Positions 23,780 through 32,497 of a stretch of 54,831 bases of DNA are shown in pieces (the stretch's first letter is position 1; each line of letters starts with the position of its first letter). Position numbers and translations under genes: made by a program. Source of the stretch: DTU018 sp964618175. GTDB lineage: Bacteria; Bacillota; Syntrophomonadia; Syntrophomonadales; Syntrophomonadaceae. The stretch spans positions 1 to 54,831 of the forward strand of contig CAZTZX010000004.1 of assembly GCA_964618175.1 (NCBI GenBank), in the 5' to 3' direction. The notes beneath the pieces are model-generated. The model searched no databases, was not told the DNA's origin, and saw only the letters and a list, made by a program, of their open reading frames with translations.

Positions 23780-26542
23780 TTAATTCAATGCTGCTTCCTC
23801 TAGTTGACTGATTATTTCTTCGAGCTTATCAATATTGGCTCCATAACCAGCCCAGTCGCCTTCCCGCAGGCGTTCTTCGGCTCGATCATAATAATCGCGC
23901 GCTAAACCAGCTAGTTCGGATATGCTCGAATCGGTACTCGGTTCACCTACCGACTCTTGTCCGGTATTAGGCTCATTTTGGATTTGCTGGTCACCAAATA
24001 GCTTCAACAAGGCCTGATCCAGCGAAGGCTCCATGACGATCTTATTTCCGAACGCTGCTATTACCCGTTTTAATTCCGGTATGCGCCCGTTTTCAGCCTG
24101 CAGATATAAGGGCTCCACATAAAGAGTTGAATTAGCCATCGGTATTACCAGTAGATTACCCCGATGGATTCGCGACCCCCTCTGACTCCACAAGGTAAGC
24201 TGTTGCGCTATTTCAGTATTCTGATTTATACGAGCTTCAATCTGTTCTGGTCCATATACGGTCTCCTGTTTGGGAAAGTTGTAAACCAGCATATTCCCAT
24301 AGTGATCGCCATCCATGCGCGCTGCCATCCAGGCTATCATGTTGGGACGGCTTTTGGGGGCATAAGGGAGCATCAGCACATATTCAGCTCCGGTTTCGCC
24401 CGGTAGCTGCAAAATCAGGTAATAGGGCTCCATCTGCTGAGGCTCTTCTCCTATGATTTCGTTGGGTATGATCCATAAGTCTTCTTTGTTGTAAAATACG
24501 TTAGTATCGGTCATATGGAAAGTGCGATACATATTGGCCTGAATCTGGAACATGTCGACCGGGTAACGGATGTGTTCTCTAAGGCTATCCGGCATTGATT
24601 CCAACGGTAAATACATGCCCGGGAATATTTTTTCATAAGTCTTAATAATCGGATCATTATCGTAGGCTACATAGAATTTCATATCTCCGTTGTAAGCGTT
24701 AATGGTAACTTTTACTGAGTTGCGTACATAGTTGTTACCCCGACTATCAAAGGGCTCAGAATAAGGATATTTATCAGTATAAGTATAAGCATCCAACATC
24801 CAGTACAGATGCCCCTCATCATTGATTACTATATACGGATCCTGATCATACCGCAGGTAAGGGGCTATTTTTTCAACCCGCTGCATTATATTTCTGTTCA
24901 TCAATATCTGGCTGTTACTATGAATGTCATTAGATAGTATCATTTTGTAATCTTTTAATACCCAGGCTAATATCAAACGCTTGCCGATGGAACCTACCGT
25001 GATCCCGCCTTCACCTTCATAGGTCGAAAAAACGTTTTCATCACCCATGGGATAATCAAATTCTTTTTGATGAGTATTTACCATGACGTAGGAATTAGTG
25101 CGCTCACCAAAGTATATTTCGGGACGGTTTACCTCAAGATCAGTACTAAACTGAGGTGGAATATCCTTTATGATAAACTGTGGGAATCCTTCCTCCTCCA
25201 CTTCAGTGACCGGACTGACTACTACACCATAACCATGAGTATACATTAAGCGCTGGTTGATCCAGGTCTGCGCTTCAGCGCTAAGCTCACTTTGATCTAT
25301 TTCCCGAGCCGCCAACATAACCTGCCTATAACGCCCGTCAACGGTATAGCGATCAATATCTACATCGTCAAACACATAGTAAGGGCGCAACTGCTGTAGA
25401 TTTTGATAGGTAGTTTTTAACGGCAGCCAATCCCACAGGCGGATATTATTAATGGTGCTTTCGTGTTCAGGATCGTTAATATTCAGATTATAGTCAACCT
25501 TGAACTCTCGGTTTTCTGCTCTATCCAGCGCATAGGCCTGTCGGGTAAATTCAATGGAGCTTTGCAGGTAGGGTTTTTCCTTATTAAATTCATTGGGCTG
25601 TACTACTAAACTCTGCATCAAGGCCGGATAAATGCTTCCCATTACAATGGCTATTCCCAGCCAGCCGCCCACTCCTATAAGGATCCAATTAAGCTTGCGC
25701 ACGAATATATTGGCCAGAATTATTATGGCTACTATTACTGATACAATCATCAAAACTTTTAGAGCCAGTAAACGGGCATGAACATCAGTATAGGTCGCCC
25801 CAAAGATTAGATCATTTTGCGAAAACAGAAGCTCATAGGTGTTCAGCTTATATCCCCAGGATTTGAGAGCAAAAATCAGAGCCAGAATAACGGCTAAATG
25901 CCCTTTGGCAAAAGTGAACTCTCGCCAATTACCCAGTAGGGCAGCTGAACTGGCATTCAGTATATAAACAACGATCAGAGTAACAAAGAGAAGAATTAAG
26001 GAGGACATTAAGATACTGTAGATAAACTGGTAAAAATTAAGGTTGAAAAAGTAGAAGCCCAGGTCTTTGCTGAAAATTGGATCAGTGGTGCCAACCGCCA
26101 CTCGATTGAAATATTGCTGAACTACGATCCAGTTATCTGCTGCTACTGAACTGACCAAAAAAGCTCCTAGCAAACTAACTCCTACAAATAACCAGGTAGC
26201 TGACTTGCTCCGCAGGAATTCTTTCCAGGCGTTTTGATTCGGATTAAGATATATGACATCCTGTTCAGGATCATGCTGATAAGGGGTATCTTCCTGGTCG
26301 GCCAAATTACGACGAGCAATAAAAAGATTGATGGCGAATAGCATAAACACCAGTAAAAATATAAGACAGTAAAGTCCCACTTTATTAAACAGAAAAGTAG
26401 TAAATACTTCCTTAAAATCTACGGAAGCAAACCACAGCCAATCTACATACATATTGGACAAGAATGACAACAACCATAATGCCAAGAACAGTAAAACCAG
26501 TTTAACCGTACTGCTCATCGAACCAGTTTGCCGATTATCCAT
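23780..26542 (-). CDS. UPF0182 family membrane protein
   Basis: ATG 26542 is preceded by GAGGAGGG, and its first bases overlap the end of the MTAP-like gene; a start at 26557 lacks a binding site. The roughly 920-residue protein has about seven N-terminal transmembrane segments (residues 15-340), then a large region rich in YxxDG- and PYLRYD-type motifs, typical of UPF0182. A Glu/Gln-rich tail ends in a coiled-coil-like helix. UPF0182 proteins are widespread in Gram-positives and cyanobacteria with no known function. Confidence 0.9.
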   Translation of the reverse strand: MDNRQTGSMSSTVKLVLLFLALWLLSFLSNMYVDWLWFASVDFKEVFTTFLFNKVGLYCLIFLLVFMLFAINLFIARRNLADQEDTPYQHDPEQDVIYLNPNQNAWKEFLRSKSATWLFVGVSLLGAFLVSSVAADNWIVVQQYFNRVAVGTTDPIFSKDLGFYFFNLNFYQFIYSILMSSLILLFVTLIVVYILNASSAALLGNWREFTFAKGHLAVILALIFALKSWGYKLNTYELLFSQNDLIFGATYTDVHARLLALKVLMIVSVIVAIIILANIFVRKLNWILIGVGGWLGIAIVMGSIYPALMQSLVVQPNEFNKEKPYLQSSIEFTRQAYALDRAENREFKVDYNLNINDPEHESTINNIRLWDWLPLKTTYQNLQQLRPYYVFDDVDIDRYTVDGRYRQVMLAAREIDQSELSAEAQTWINQRLMYTHGYGVVVSPVTEVEEEGFPQFIIKDIPPQFSTDLEVNRPEIYFGERTNSYVMVNTHQKEFDYPMGDENVFSTYEGEGGITVGSIGKRLILAWVLKDYKMILSNDIHSNSQILMNRNIMQRVEKIAPYLRYDQDPYIVINDEGHLYWMLDAYTYTDKYPYSEPFDSRGNNYVRNSVKVTINAYNGDMKFYVAYDNDPIIKTYEKIFPGMYLPLESMPDSLREHIRYPVDMFQIQANMYRTFHMTDTNVFYNKEDLWIIPNEIIGEEPQQMEPYYLILQLPGETGAEYVLMLPYAPKSRPNMIAWMAARMDGDHYGNMLVYNFPKQETVYGPEQIEARINQNTEIAQQLTLWSQRGSRIHRGNLLVIPMANSTLYVEPLYLQAENGRIPELKRVIAAFGNKIVMEPSLDQALLKLFGDQQIQNEPNTGQESVGEPSTDSSISELAGLARDYYDRAEERLREGDWAGYGANIDKLEEIISQLEEAALN

Positions 26543-27389
26543 CAAAACCCTCCTCATACACTTCTTTCAGTAACGTCTCTTTACGTAAATCCCGGCATCC
26601 ACAGTCAGTTTCCAAAGGCAGGTCTCTGATAACTGCCCAAAGCAATCGTCCTACCTCCTGACTCTGATTGTGGAAAATGTCGGCTAATTCCTGGTGGGTC
26701 CAGGGGGTCACTATACCTTCGGCATAATTGACCACCATATATAACCCTGCATAACAAGCCCCGATCTCTCGGGCCAAATATACCTCTGGGCACAGGCTTT
26801 GACCGATGACATCACCTGCACCAATTCTATATAGGCTCACTTCCGCCGGGCTTTCAAAATGCCGGCCATCAGTGTTGACATAGATTCCTCGATTAAAAAT
26901 ACGTCCTGCCTTCCACATTTCTTGAGCCTTATCACTTAATAATGTGCGAAGCTGCGGACAAAGGGCTTCACGCATCACCAGCAAATACCGATCATCCAAG
27001 TTAACGTCCTTCCGCATGGAAACATCAATATAATCATGAGGAATCACTATATCACGGGGATCCAACATATGGTTGACCGCCCCCACGCCGCCTTCGGCCA
27101 GAATCCTTTTTACGCCGGCCTGGCCTAGTACCCAAAATACCTGCCGAGAGGCATCAACACGGGAGACGCCCCGGCGCCAACCATGCATGCGACAGGTGAG
27201 CAGCTTTCTGATCCCTTGGTCCCCTGCTATCTCCACCAGCTTAAAAGCTGGGCTATCACCAAAAGGAGTGGTAAACACCATATCTCGTTCCACAACATTA
27301 ACATAATCAAGGCTCAGATCTTCCGGAACTTGAATACTCAGTGTACTCGATCCTCCGATCAATGCCAAGGTAGCCTGAGGAATTATCAT
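26535..27389 (-). CDS. MTAP/PNP-family nucleoside phosphorylase, likely of the futalosine pathway
   Basis: The 284-residue enzyme belongs to the purine nucleoside phosphorylase/5'-methylthioadenosine phosphorylase superfamily: TPFGDSPAF, a CRMHGW segment, AEGGVGAVN, IVIPHDYIDVS, and a base-binding block ending YRIGAGDVIGQSLCPEVYLAREIG. Several motifs differ from standard MTAP (HGWRRGVSRVD for HGRGHxxxP, TDGRHFES for EGPQFST). ATGA overlap with mqnC and the surrounding mqnE/mqnA/mqnC suggest that it cleaves an aminofutalosine-type nucleoside (the MqnB role). Salvage of methylthioadenosine is the alternative. Confidence 0.8.
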   Translation of the reverse strand: MIIPQATLALIGGSSTLSIQVPEDLSLDYVNVVERDMVFTTPFGDSPAFKLVEIAGDQGIRKLLTCRMHGWRRGVSRVDASRQVFWVLGQAGVKRILAEGGVGAVNHMLDPRDIVIPHDYIDVSMRKDVNLDDRYLLVMREALCPQLRTLLSDKAQEMWKAGRIFNRGIYVNTDGRHFESPAEVSLYRIGAGDVIGQSLCPEVYLAREIGACYAGLYMVVNYAEGIVTPWTHQELADIFHNQSQEVGRLLWAVIRDLPLETDCGCRDLRKETLLKEVYEEGFDG

Positions 27390-28468
27390 GCTGATCCTCC
27401 TGCAAAAGTTTTGATAATGCGGTATTCTGTATCACGCAAGGCGGGAACTCGCCCAGCTGAACGTATCATCTGGATCATTTCCTCTATTTTCATAGGAAAG
27501 TTTAATCCTGCTGCCCGCACCACATTTTCCTCAATCATGATACTGCCTAAATCATCTGCTCCGAAGAATTGCGACAGCTGTCCTATCTGTTTACCCTGGG
27601 TGACCCATGATCCCTGAATATGGTCGAAGTTGTCCAAGTATAAGCGGCACAGAGCCAGAAAACGAAGATATTCCAAGGACGACATTTTGTCTCCCATTAA
27701 TTCGTTATTGCCAGGTTGGTAAGTCCATACGATAAAGGCTCGAAAACCACCAGTCTCATCCTGCAAATCACGAATGCTATTCAAGTGATACAAACGATGA
27801 TCCAAGTTTTCTATAGTGCCCATCATCATGGTAGCGGTACTTCTTATTTCTTCTAAATGGGCCGCCCGCATAACATCCAGCCATTCACTGCTCTTTATCT
27901 TATGGGGACTTATTTTACTGCGTACCTCATCATGCAGGATTTCCGCACCACCACCGGGTAAAGAGTCCAGTCCGGCCTGACGCAAACGCCCTAGTGTATC
28001 CCGCAATGTCAAGCCTTCGTTACGAGCTATGAAAGCCACTTCGGGTGCAGTGAGGGAGTGGATGGTAATATTGTAGCGAGCCTTTATACCCTTGAACATA
28101 TTTTCAAAAAAAGCCAAGCCTAATTCCTTGTTCAAACCACCTTGAATCATCAATTGAGTAGCACCCAGGCCCATAGCCTCTTCGATTTTTTCGTATAGTA
28201 ACGACTCGTCTATTATATAAGCGTCTGTATCACTTTTGTCCCGGTAAAAGGCACAAAAGCTGCATTTGCACGAGCAAATATTGGTATAGTTTATATTGCG
28301 ATCTATAACAAAGGTAGTCATCCCTTCCGGAAAACGGCGATCGCGTACCTTGTTAGCCGCTCGGGCTAGATCATAAACATCAGCTTTATCGAATAATAAA
28401 CGGAATTCATCCGCATTCATCCGTTTGCCGGCTGTTATTTCTTCTAAAATATTATGCACGGTATTCAA
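27386..28468 (-). CDS. mqnC: Cyclic dehypoxanthinylfutalosine synthase (radical SAM)
   Basis: The radical SAM [4Fe-4S] motif is CSCKCSFC (C-x3-C-x2-C) after NYTNI. LPGGGAEIL, TATMMMG and the C-terminal ADDLGSIMIEENV block are shared by the MqnC/MqnE/CofH group. It cyclises dehypoxanthine futalosine in the futalosine menaquinone route. TTG start at 28468 after GGAAGG. Distinguished from its paralogue mqnE by the shorter N-terminal region and the FVIDRNINYTNIC context. Confidence 0.93.
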   Translation of the reverse strand: MNTVHNILEEITAGKRMNADEFRLLFDKADVYDLARAANKVRDRRFPEGMTTFVIDRNINYTNICSCKCSFCAFYRDKSDTDAYIIDESLLYEKIEEAMGLGATQLMIQGGLNKELGLAFFENMFKGIKARYNITIHSLTAPEVAFIARNEGLTLRDTLGRLRQAGLDSLPGGGAEILHDEVRSKISPHKIKSSEWLDVMRAAHLEEIRSTATMMMGTIENLDHRLYHLNSIRDLQDETGGFRAFIVWTYQPGNNELMGDKMSSLEYLRFLALCRLYLDNFDHIQGSWVTQGKQIGQLSQFFGADDLGSIMIEENVVRAAGLNFPMKIEEMIQMIRSAGRVPALRDTEYRIIKTFAGGSA

Positions 28469-28483
28469 TAGTAAACCTTCCCA

Positions 28484-29311
28484 TTAGAGACTTAAAACAT
28501 TCAAAGGCGCAGCTTGTTCTATCAAGCCCATATTGTTAGCTAGCCGATAATACTCCATCAGGCCTTCCTGCTTGGACTGATCAAAATCAAAGCGCAGGGT
28601 AGTAAAATATTCCACCAGATACTCAGGTGGGAAATCCTCCCACTGACAGGCTTTGCGAGCTACATCACCTATGTTTTGCAGACTATAGGCCATGGAATCG
28701 CAGAAAGCGTCTTTTATCAGTTTTACTTGTTCCAGGTGGTTCTCAGCGAACTCGCGTCGTATAGCCCACACTGCGAATACCATAGGTAAACCCGTTAAGT
28801 CCTTCCATTCCCGGCCCAGATCATAGACATAGAGGCTGTCGGAGGTTTTATATTTGGCTCTGAGGGCATCATCACCGATCAGCAAAGCTGCATCAGCTTC
28901 CATCAACATGGCTCTTAATTCCGGTATGGAGTCAAAGTATTCAGGGACGGCTTCATACTTACGAGCCATGATTATGCGCAGCAGGTTCTGAGAAGTTGCT
29001 GAGGTATTGGTCATGGCGATCCTTTTATGGTGTAAATCCTCAATGGGAACCTTGGAAAATAGATAGATGCTCTTAACTTCACCGTCGCAACTTATAGATA
29101 TATCAGGCATGATGACATAATCACGATAGTTTTTGGCGTATTTAACAGATGGAATCGGAGCCATATCCAACAAGTTGGCTTCCAACATGCGATTGAGGTC
29201 TTTGGGATTACCCTTTATCAAGTCTATTTCCAGCAAGAATTTCTTTTCTATTAAGCCATAGAATAGAGGAAAACAATTAATAAACTGTATATGTCCAACT
29301 CTTGGTCTCAT
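28484..29311 (-). CDS. mqnA: Chorismate dehydratase
   Basis: The 275-residue protein has the periplasmic-binding-protein fold of MqnA/MqnD. The N-terminus VGHIQFINCFPLFYGL matches the MqnA signature G-x-I-x-F/Y-x-N. A DMAPIPSVKYA segment and TNTSATSQNLLRI follow. It converts chorismate to 3-enolpyruvylbenzoate, the entry step of the futalosine pathway. ATG follows GGAGG. It lies between mqnE and mqnC. Confidence 0.93.
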   Translation of the reverse strand: MRPRVGHIQFINCFPLFYGLIEKKFLLEIDLIKGNPKDLNRMLEANLLDMAPIPSVKYAKNYRDYVIMPDISISCDGEVKSIYLFSKVPIEDLHHKRIAMTNTSATSQNLLRIIMARKYEAVPEYFDSIPELRAMLMEADAALLIGDDALRAKYKTSDSLYVYDLGREWKDLTGLPMVFAVWAIRREFAENHLEQVKLIKDAFCDSMAYSLQNIGDVARKACQWEDFPPEYLVEYFTTLRFDFDQSKQEGLMEYYRLANNMGLIEQAAPLNVLSL

Positions 29312-29325
29312 AGTAATGCCTCCGT

Positions 29326-30408
29326 TTAATAGGTGTGTAGAATGTTGTAAACTGTATCCCGCTCCGTAGGTATGTAGCCAGTCTCTTGGATCAGCTTTAT
29401 CATCTGCTGTTTGCCTATTCCTGTACTGGTTTGGGCCCCGGCGGCGTGCATGATGCGTTCTTCGACAATAGTACCATCCATATCATCAGCGCCAAAATGC
29501 AAGGCAACCTGAGCTATAGAAATACCCTGCATTATCCAGAAGGCCTTAATGTGATCAATATTATCCAGCATCAATCTGGAGATAGCAATGGTTTTGAGAT
29601 CATCTACTGCTCCCGTGCGGGTTATATGCGACAATTTGGTATTGTCAGGCAAGAATGGCAGAGGAATGAAAGACTGAAAACCCGGGGCTTCATCCTGCAG
29701 TTCCCGCAACTTTATCATATGATCAATGCGGTCTTCGATTGTCTCAACATGGCCATATAACATAGTACAGTTGGTGAGAATGCCGAGTTGATGTGCAATT
29801 CTATGTACCTCTAACCACTCATCACTATTAGCCTTTTTGGGGCACAAGTCACGGCGGATCTCATCGTTGAGGATCTCTGCCCCGCCGCCTGGCATAGATC
29901 CCATTCCTGCAGCCTGCAACTCTCTTAACACTTGTTCTACGGATAGGCCGCTGATTTGAGCAAAGTAAACAATTTCTACTGCTGTAAACGCTTGAATGTG
30001 AATATCCGGGTAGGCTTTATGAAAACGTTCTACAATGCCCAGGTAATGTTCAAAAGGCATTTTGGGGTGGAGAGCACTGACGATATGGAACTCAGTTATG
30101 CCGCCTTCAACCTCCCTGCTGCCATAATCAAAAGCCTCCTGGGCCGTCATGAAGTAGGGGCCGCCCTGCCCGTCCTCATCAACTCCAAATGCACAGAACT
30201 TACAGCGCGACACACAGATGTTAGTCAGGTTGATGTGACAGTTGACATTAAAAAAAACATGCTGGCCCGTTTTGCTGATTTTAACTTCCCGAGCCAACTG
30301 CCCTATATCTAATAGTTCGGCTTCCTTATATAAGAACAATCCATCCCTTTTGTCCAACCGTACCCCGTTACTTATTTTGTCAGCAATTGCTTGCATATGT
30401 TTGTTCAT
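29326..30408 (-). CDS. mqnE: Aminofutalosine synthase (radical SAM)
   Basis: The 360-residue radical SAM protein has CVSRCKFC (C-x3-C-x2-C) after INLTNI, with SMPGGGAEILNDE, TNCTMLYGHVE and ADDMDGTIVEERIMHAAG in the MqnE arrangement. It joins 3-enolpyruvylbenzoate and SAM to 6-amino-6-deoxyfutalosine. It is the first gene of the operon, behind an extended -10 promoter. mqnD is not in the window. Confidence 0.94.
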   Translation of the reverse strand: MNKHMQAIADKISNGVRLDKRDGLFLYKEAELLDIGQLAREVKISKTGQHVFFNVNCHINLTNICVSRCKFCAFGVDEDGQGGPYFMTAQEAFDYGSREVEGGITEFHIVSALHPKMPFEHYLGIVERFHKAYPDIHIQAFTAVEIVYFAQISGLSVEQVLRELQAAGMGSMPGGGAEILNDEIRRDLCPKKANSDEWLEVHRIAHQLGILTNCTMLYGHVETIEDRIDHMIKLRELQDEAPGFQSFIPLPFLPDNTKLSHITRTGAVDDLKTIAISRLMLDNIDHIKAFWIMQGISIAQVALHFGADDMDGTIVEERIMHAAGAQTSTGIGKQQMIKLIQETGYIPTERDTVYNILHTY

Positions 30409-30438
30409 GTAATGTCTCCCCTATTAACACTTAGCAGT

Positions 30439-30447
30439 ATTATACCA
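30439..30447 (-). promoter_or_regulatory. Extended -10 promoter of the mqn operon
   Basis: On the minus strand TGGTATAAT (a TGn-extended -10) stands about 30 bp upstream of the mqnE ATG. No good -35 box is seen, consistent with an extended -10 promoter. AGGGGAG serves as ribosome binding site. Confidence 0.55.
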
Positions 30448-30555
30448 GATTTACAAAAGGGGTCCGGGTGGAAATACTCGCTTACTTGACAGTAACCAAG
30501 AATCACTCAGCTGTCATCATCCAGCAAGAGAACATTTCTATCCTGACCCCACCTG

Positions 30556-30870
30556 TTATTTGGATGCTTTCTTGATTTCCTCCATGTAACGATAATATTC
30601 TACCGGGTCAATTTCTTCGCTGAAAGCCAACGCCCATTCCAAGCGTCTTATTATCTCTTCTGTAGTACCTGTTCCCGTATAGATCAAAGGCTCGCACGAC
30701 AACTTTTCTAAAAAGAGAGCCAGCTCAACAGCTAGTTCTTCAATTTCTTGGAGCCCTTGTTTTAGGTTGTATAGATTCTGGAGGGCCAGTTCCTTTTGCA
30801 TATCACAGATTTTAGACTGGATATCCAAGATAGTATCATTTATAATGCCGGCCGGGAGAAAATTGGTCAT
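30556..30870 (-). CDS. Small helical protein, unknown
   Basis: The 104-residue product has a good AGGAG 9 nt before ATG and high helical propensity: an amphipathic stretch (residues 15-60, rich in Glu, Leu and Gln) followed by a second helical segment EEIIRRLEWALAFSEEIDP. It resembles a small coiled-coil or adapter-type protein. No family recognised. It lies downstream of ddl, on the same strand. Confidence 0.6.
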   Translation of the reverse strand: MTNFLPAGIINDTILDIQSKICDMQKELALQNLYNLKQGLQEIEELAVELALFLEKLSCEPLIYTGTGTTEEIIRRLEWALAFSEEIDPVEYYRYMEEIKKASK

Positions 30871-30937
30871 GGTTGTTTACTCCTCAGTAAACTCTTATTT
30901 TTAGTTTCGTTGACAGCCCCTAAAAACCTTTTTTTTA

Positions 30938-31867
30938 TTAGCCCTGTTCAGCCAACTTCACAATCCGATCCACTAGTTCGGTAAAGCTTATGCCTGCCGC
31001 CCGAGCAGCATCTGGAACCAGGCTCATTTCGGTCATACCGGGGATGGTGTTTACCTCCAGCACAAAAGGATTGCCTGACTCATCGATGCGGAAATCCACC
31101 CGGGCAAAACCGCGGCATCCCAATAGCTGATAGGTTTGCACAGCGATCTGCTCGATCTTTTGCTTAATATCCTGGCTAATTCGTGCTGGAATAATGTGCT
31201 CACATTTACCCTGAGTGTATTTGGAATCGTAATCATAAAATTCATTGACCGATGTAATTTCAATAATAGGCAAGACTTCAATATCACTATTCCCTAAGAT
31301 GGCCACCGTCACTTCCGACCCGGCAATAAACTGCTCTACCAATACTTCTCGGTCATAGAGGAAGGACTGCTCCAGAGCGGCGTCGATTTGAGATCGATCT
31401 TTGACTATCAGGGTTCCAATGCTGGAGCCCTGAGTAGGTGGCTTTACTACCAGTGGCATCCCCAGTTTATCAGCCAAATAAGATCCATTTCTACCTGCAT
31501 CTTGCTTGTAAGCACTCTGGTTGATGATTTCGTAAGGTGCGGTAGGGATTCCTTCCCCGGTCAGATACTTTTTAGTCAACACTTTATCAATACAGATTGC
31601 ACTGGTGGCCAGACCGGATCCGGTATAAGGTATTTCTAATAAATCCAACAGTCCCTGAACAGTACCATCTTCACCGGGTTTACCGTGCAGAGCAATAAAT
31701 ATAACATCTGGAGCATAGGCCTTAATGGCATTAATAGCATCACTGTTAAAATCAAGGCCTTCGGCCTGATGACCTTGGTTCAGCAGAGCCTTTACGACCG
31801 CTGCGCCGCTTCTTAAGGATATTTCCCTTTCCGCGGATGTGCCACCCATTAGTACTAATACTCTCAT
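30938..31867 (-). CDS. ddl: D-alanine--D-alanine ligase
   Basis: The 309-residue ATP-grasp enzyme has GGTSAEREISLRSG at the N-terminus, ALHGKPGEDGTVQG, PYTGSG, KPPTQGSSIGT, and the closing GFARVDFRIDE-GNPFVLEVNTIPGMTEMS metal-binding block. It makes the D-Ala-D-Ala dipeptide for peptidoglycan precursors. ATG follows GGAGGG. The 104-residue protein gene follows 67 bp downstream. Confidence 0.96.
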   Translation of the reverse strand: MRVLVLMGGTSAEREISLRSGAAVVKALLNQGHQAEGLDFNSDAINAIKAYAPDVIFIALHGKPGEDGTVQGLLDLLEIPYTGSGLATSAICIDKVLTKKYLTGEGIPTAPYEIINQSAYKQDAGRNGSYLADKLGMPLVVKPPTQGSSIGTLIVKDRSQIDAALEQSFLYDREVLVEQFIAGSEVTVAILGNSDIEVLPIIEITSVNEFYDYDSKYTQGKCEHIIPARISQDIKQKIEQIAVQTYQLLGCRGFARVDFRIDESGNPFVLEVNTIPGMTEMSLVPDAARAAGISFTELVDRIVKLAEQG

Positions 31868-32037
31868 TATGACCCTCCATTTATCTGGTAATCGTGTCTT
31901 AAAACTCCGGGTTGAGGATTGATTTTGATCACTGATTAGTGCTAACTGCTTTCATACTCAATCACTACTCTACAATAATCTTTATTACCATATCCATAGG
32001 AAATTCAATTATTGATAAAAAATAATTAATATTGCAC

Positions 32038-32066
32038 TTTACAGAACACCTGTTCCCTTTTATAAT
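32038..32066 (+). promoter_or_regulatory. SigmaA-type promoter of the 35-residue membrane-peptide gene
   Basis: TTTACA (32038-32043) and TATAAT (32061-32066) are separated by exactly 17 bp. A LexA-like palindrome fills the spacer, and a second overlaps the expected transcription start, so repression by LexA is the simplest reading. Confidence 0.75.
32044..32055. promoter_or_regulatory. LexA-like box 1 (GAAC-N4-GTTC)
   Basis: GAACACCTGTTC matches the GAAC-N4-GTTC core of the Gram-positive LexA/DinR box and lies wholly between the -35 and -10 elements. Confidence 0.65.
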
Positions 32067-32074
32067 AATATTTA

Positions 32075-32086
32075 GAACATACGTTC
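32075..32086. promoter_or_regulatory. LexA-like box 2 (GAAC-N4-GTTC)
   Basis: GAACATACGTTC fits the fuller consensus GAAC-RNRY-GTTY and sits 8 bp after the -10, over the expected start of transcription. Its centre is 31 bp, about three helical turns, from that of box 1. Confidence 0.7.
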
Positions 32087-32103
32087 CGTGAGGTGATAAT
32101 GTC

Positions 32104-32211
32104 ATGTTTGTAGGTTTCAGTAAGAGAGAATTTATTCAATCTTTTTTAGCTGCAGTGAGCATGGTGGGAACTGTTTACTTCATTAGTGTTGGCTTTTTGT
32201 TGCTTTTTTAG
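32104..32211 (+). CDS. Putative SOS-induced 35-residue membrane protein
   Basis: This short gene encodes 35 residues with an N-terminal charged part (FSKREF) and one transmembrane segment from about residue 14 to the C-terminus (rich in Leu, Phe, Val, Gly). AGGTGA lies 7 nt before ATG 32104, and the stop is TAG. Two LexA-like boxes overlap a consensus promoter directly upstream. Small single-pass membrane proteins under LexA, such as SidA and TisB, halt division or depolarise membranes after DNA damage. That role is inferred here from layout, not sequence similarity. Confidence 0.65.
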   Translation: MFVGFSKREFIQSFLAAVSMVGTVYFISVGFLLLF

Positions 32212-32296
32212 TAGCTAAGAATACGGCCCCGATTACTTATCATTTACTTCACTTGCCATCAGCCACAATTCAAGCCATACAATTCGCGAAGCACTC

Positions 32297-32325
32297 TTGA
32301 AGCTTCCCCAAATGTATGGTAGAAT
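32297..32325 (+). promoter_or_regulatory. Promoter of tRNA-Trp
   Basis: TTGAAG (32297-32302) and TAGAAT (32320-32325) with 17-bp spacing put the transcription start about 14 bp before the tRNA 5' end. Confidence 0.65.
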
Positions 32326-32346
32326 AAATTTCGCTGAGTACAGTAC

Positions 32347-32422
32347 AGGGGAGTAGCTCAATTGGCAGAGCACCGGTCTCCAAAACCGGGGGTCGCAGGT
32401 TCGAGACCTGTCTCCCCTGCCA
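32347..32422 (+). tRNA. tRNA-Trp (anticodon CCA)
   Basis: The cloverleaf reads cleanly: a 7-bp acceptor stem AGGGGAG/CTCCCCT, D-arm GCTC...GAGC, anticodon stem CCGGT/ACCGG with loop CTCCAAA (anticodon CCA at 32380-32382), and T-arm GCAGG-TTCGAGA-CCTGT. The CCA tail is encoded (32420-32422). It has its own promoter and terminator and is a single-gene transcription unit. Confidence 0.97.
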
Positions 32423-32434
32423 TATGAATTTTAG

Positions 32435-32463
32435 AGGCCTTGCGTTTCGCAAGGCCTTTTACT
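32435..32463 (+). terminator. Rho-independent terminator of tRNA-Trp
   Basis: A perfect 10-bp stem (AGGCCTTGCG / CGCAAGGCCT) with a 3-nt loop is followed by a T-rich tract, 12 bp past the tRNA. Confidence 0.93.
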
Positions 32464-32497
32464 TTTCTGCGAAATCATCTATAGGTGCGCCTGGCCA

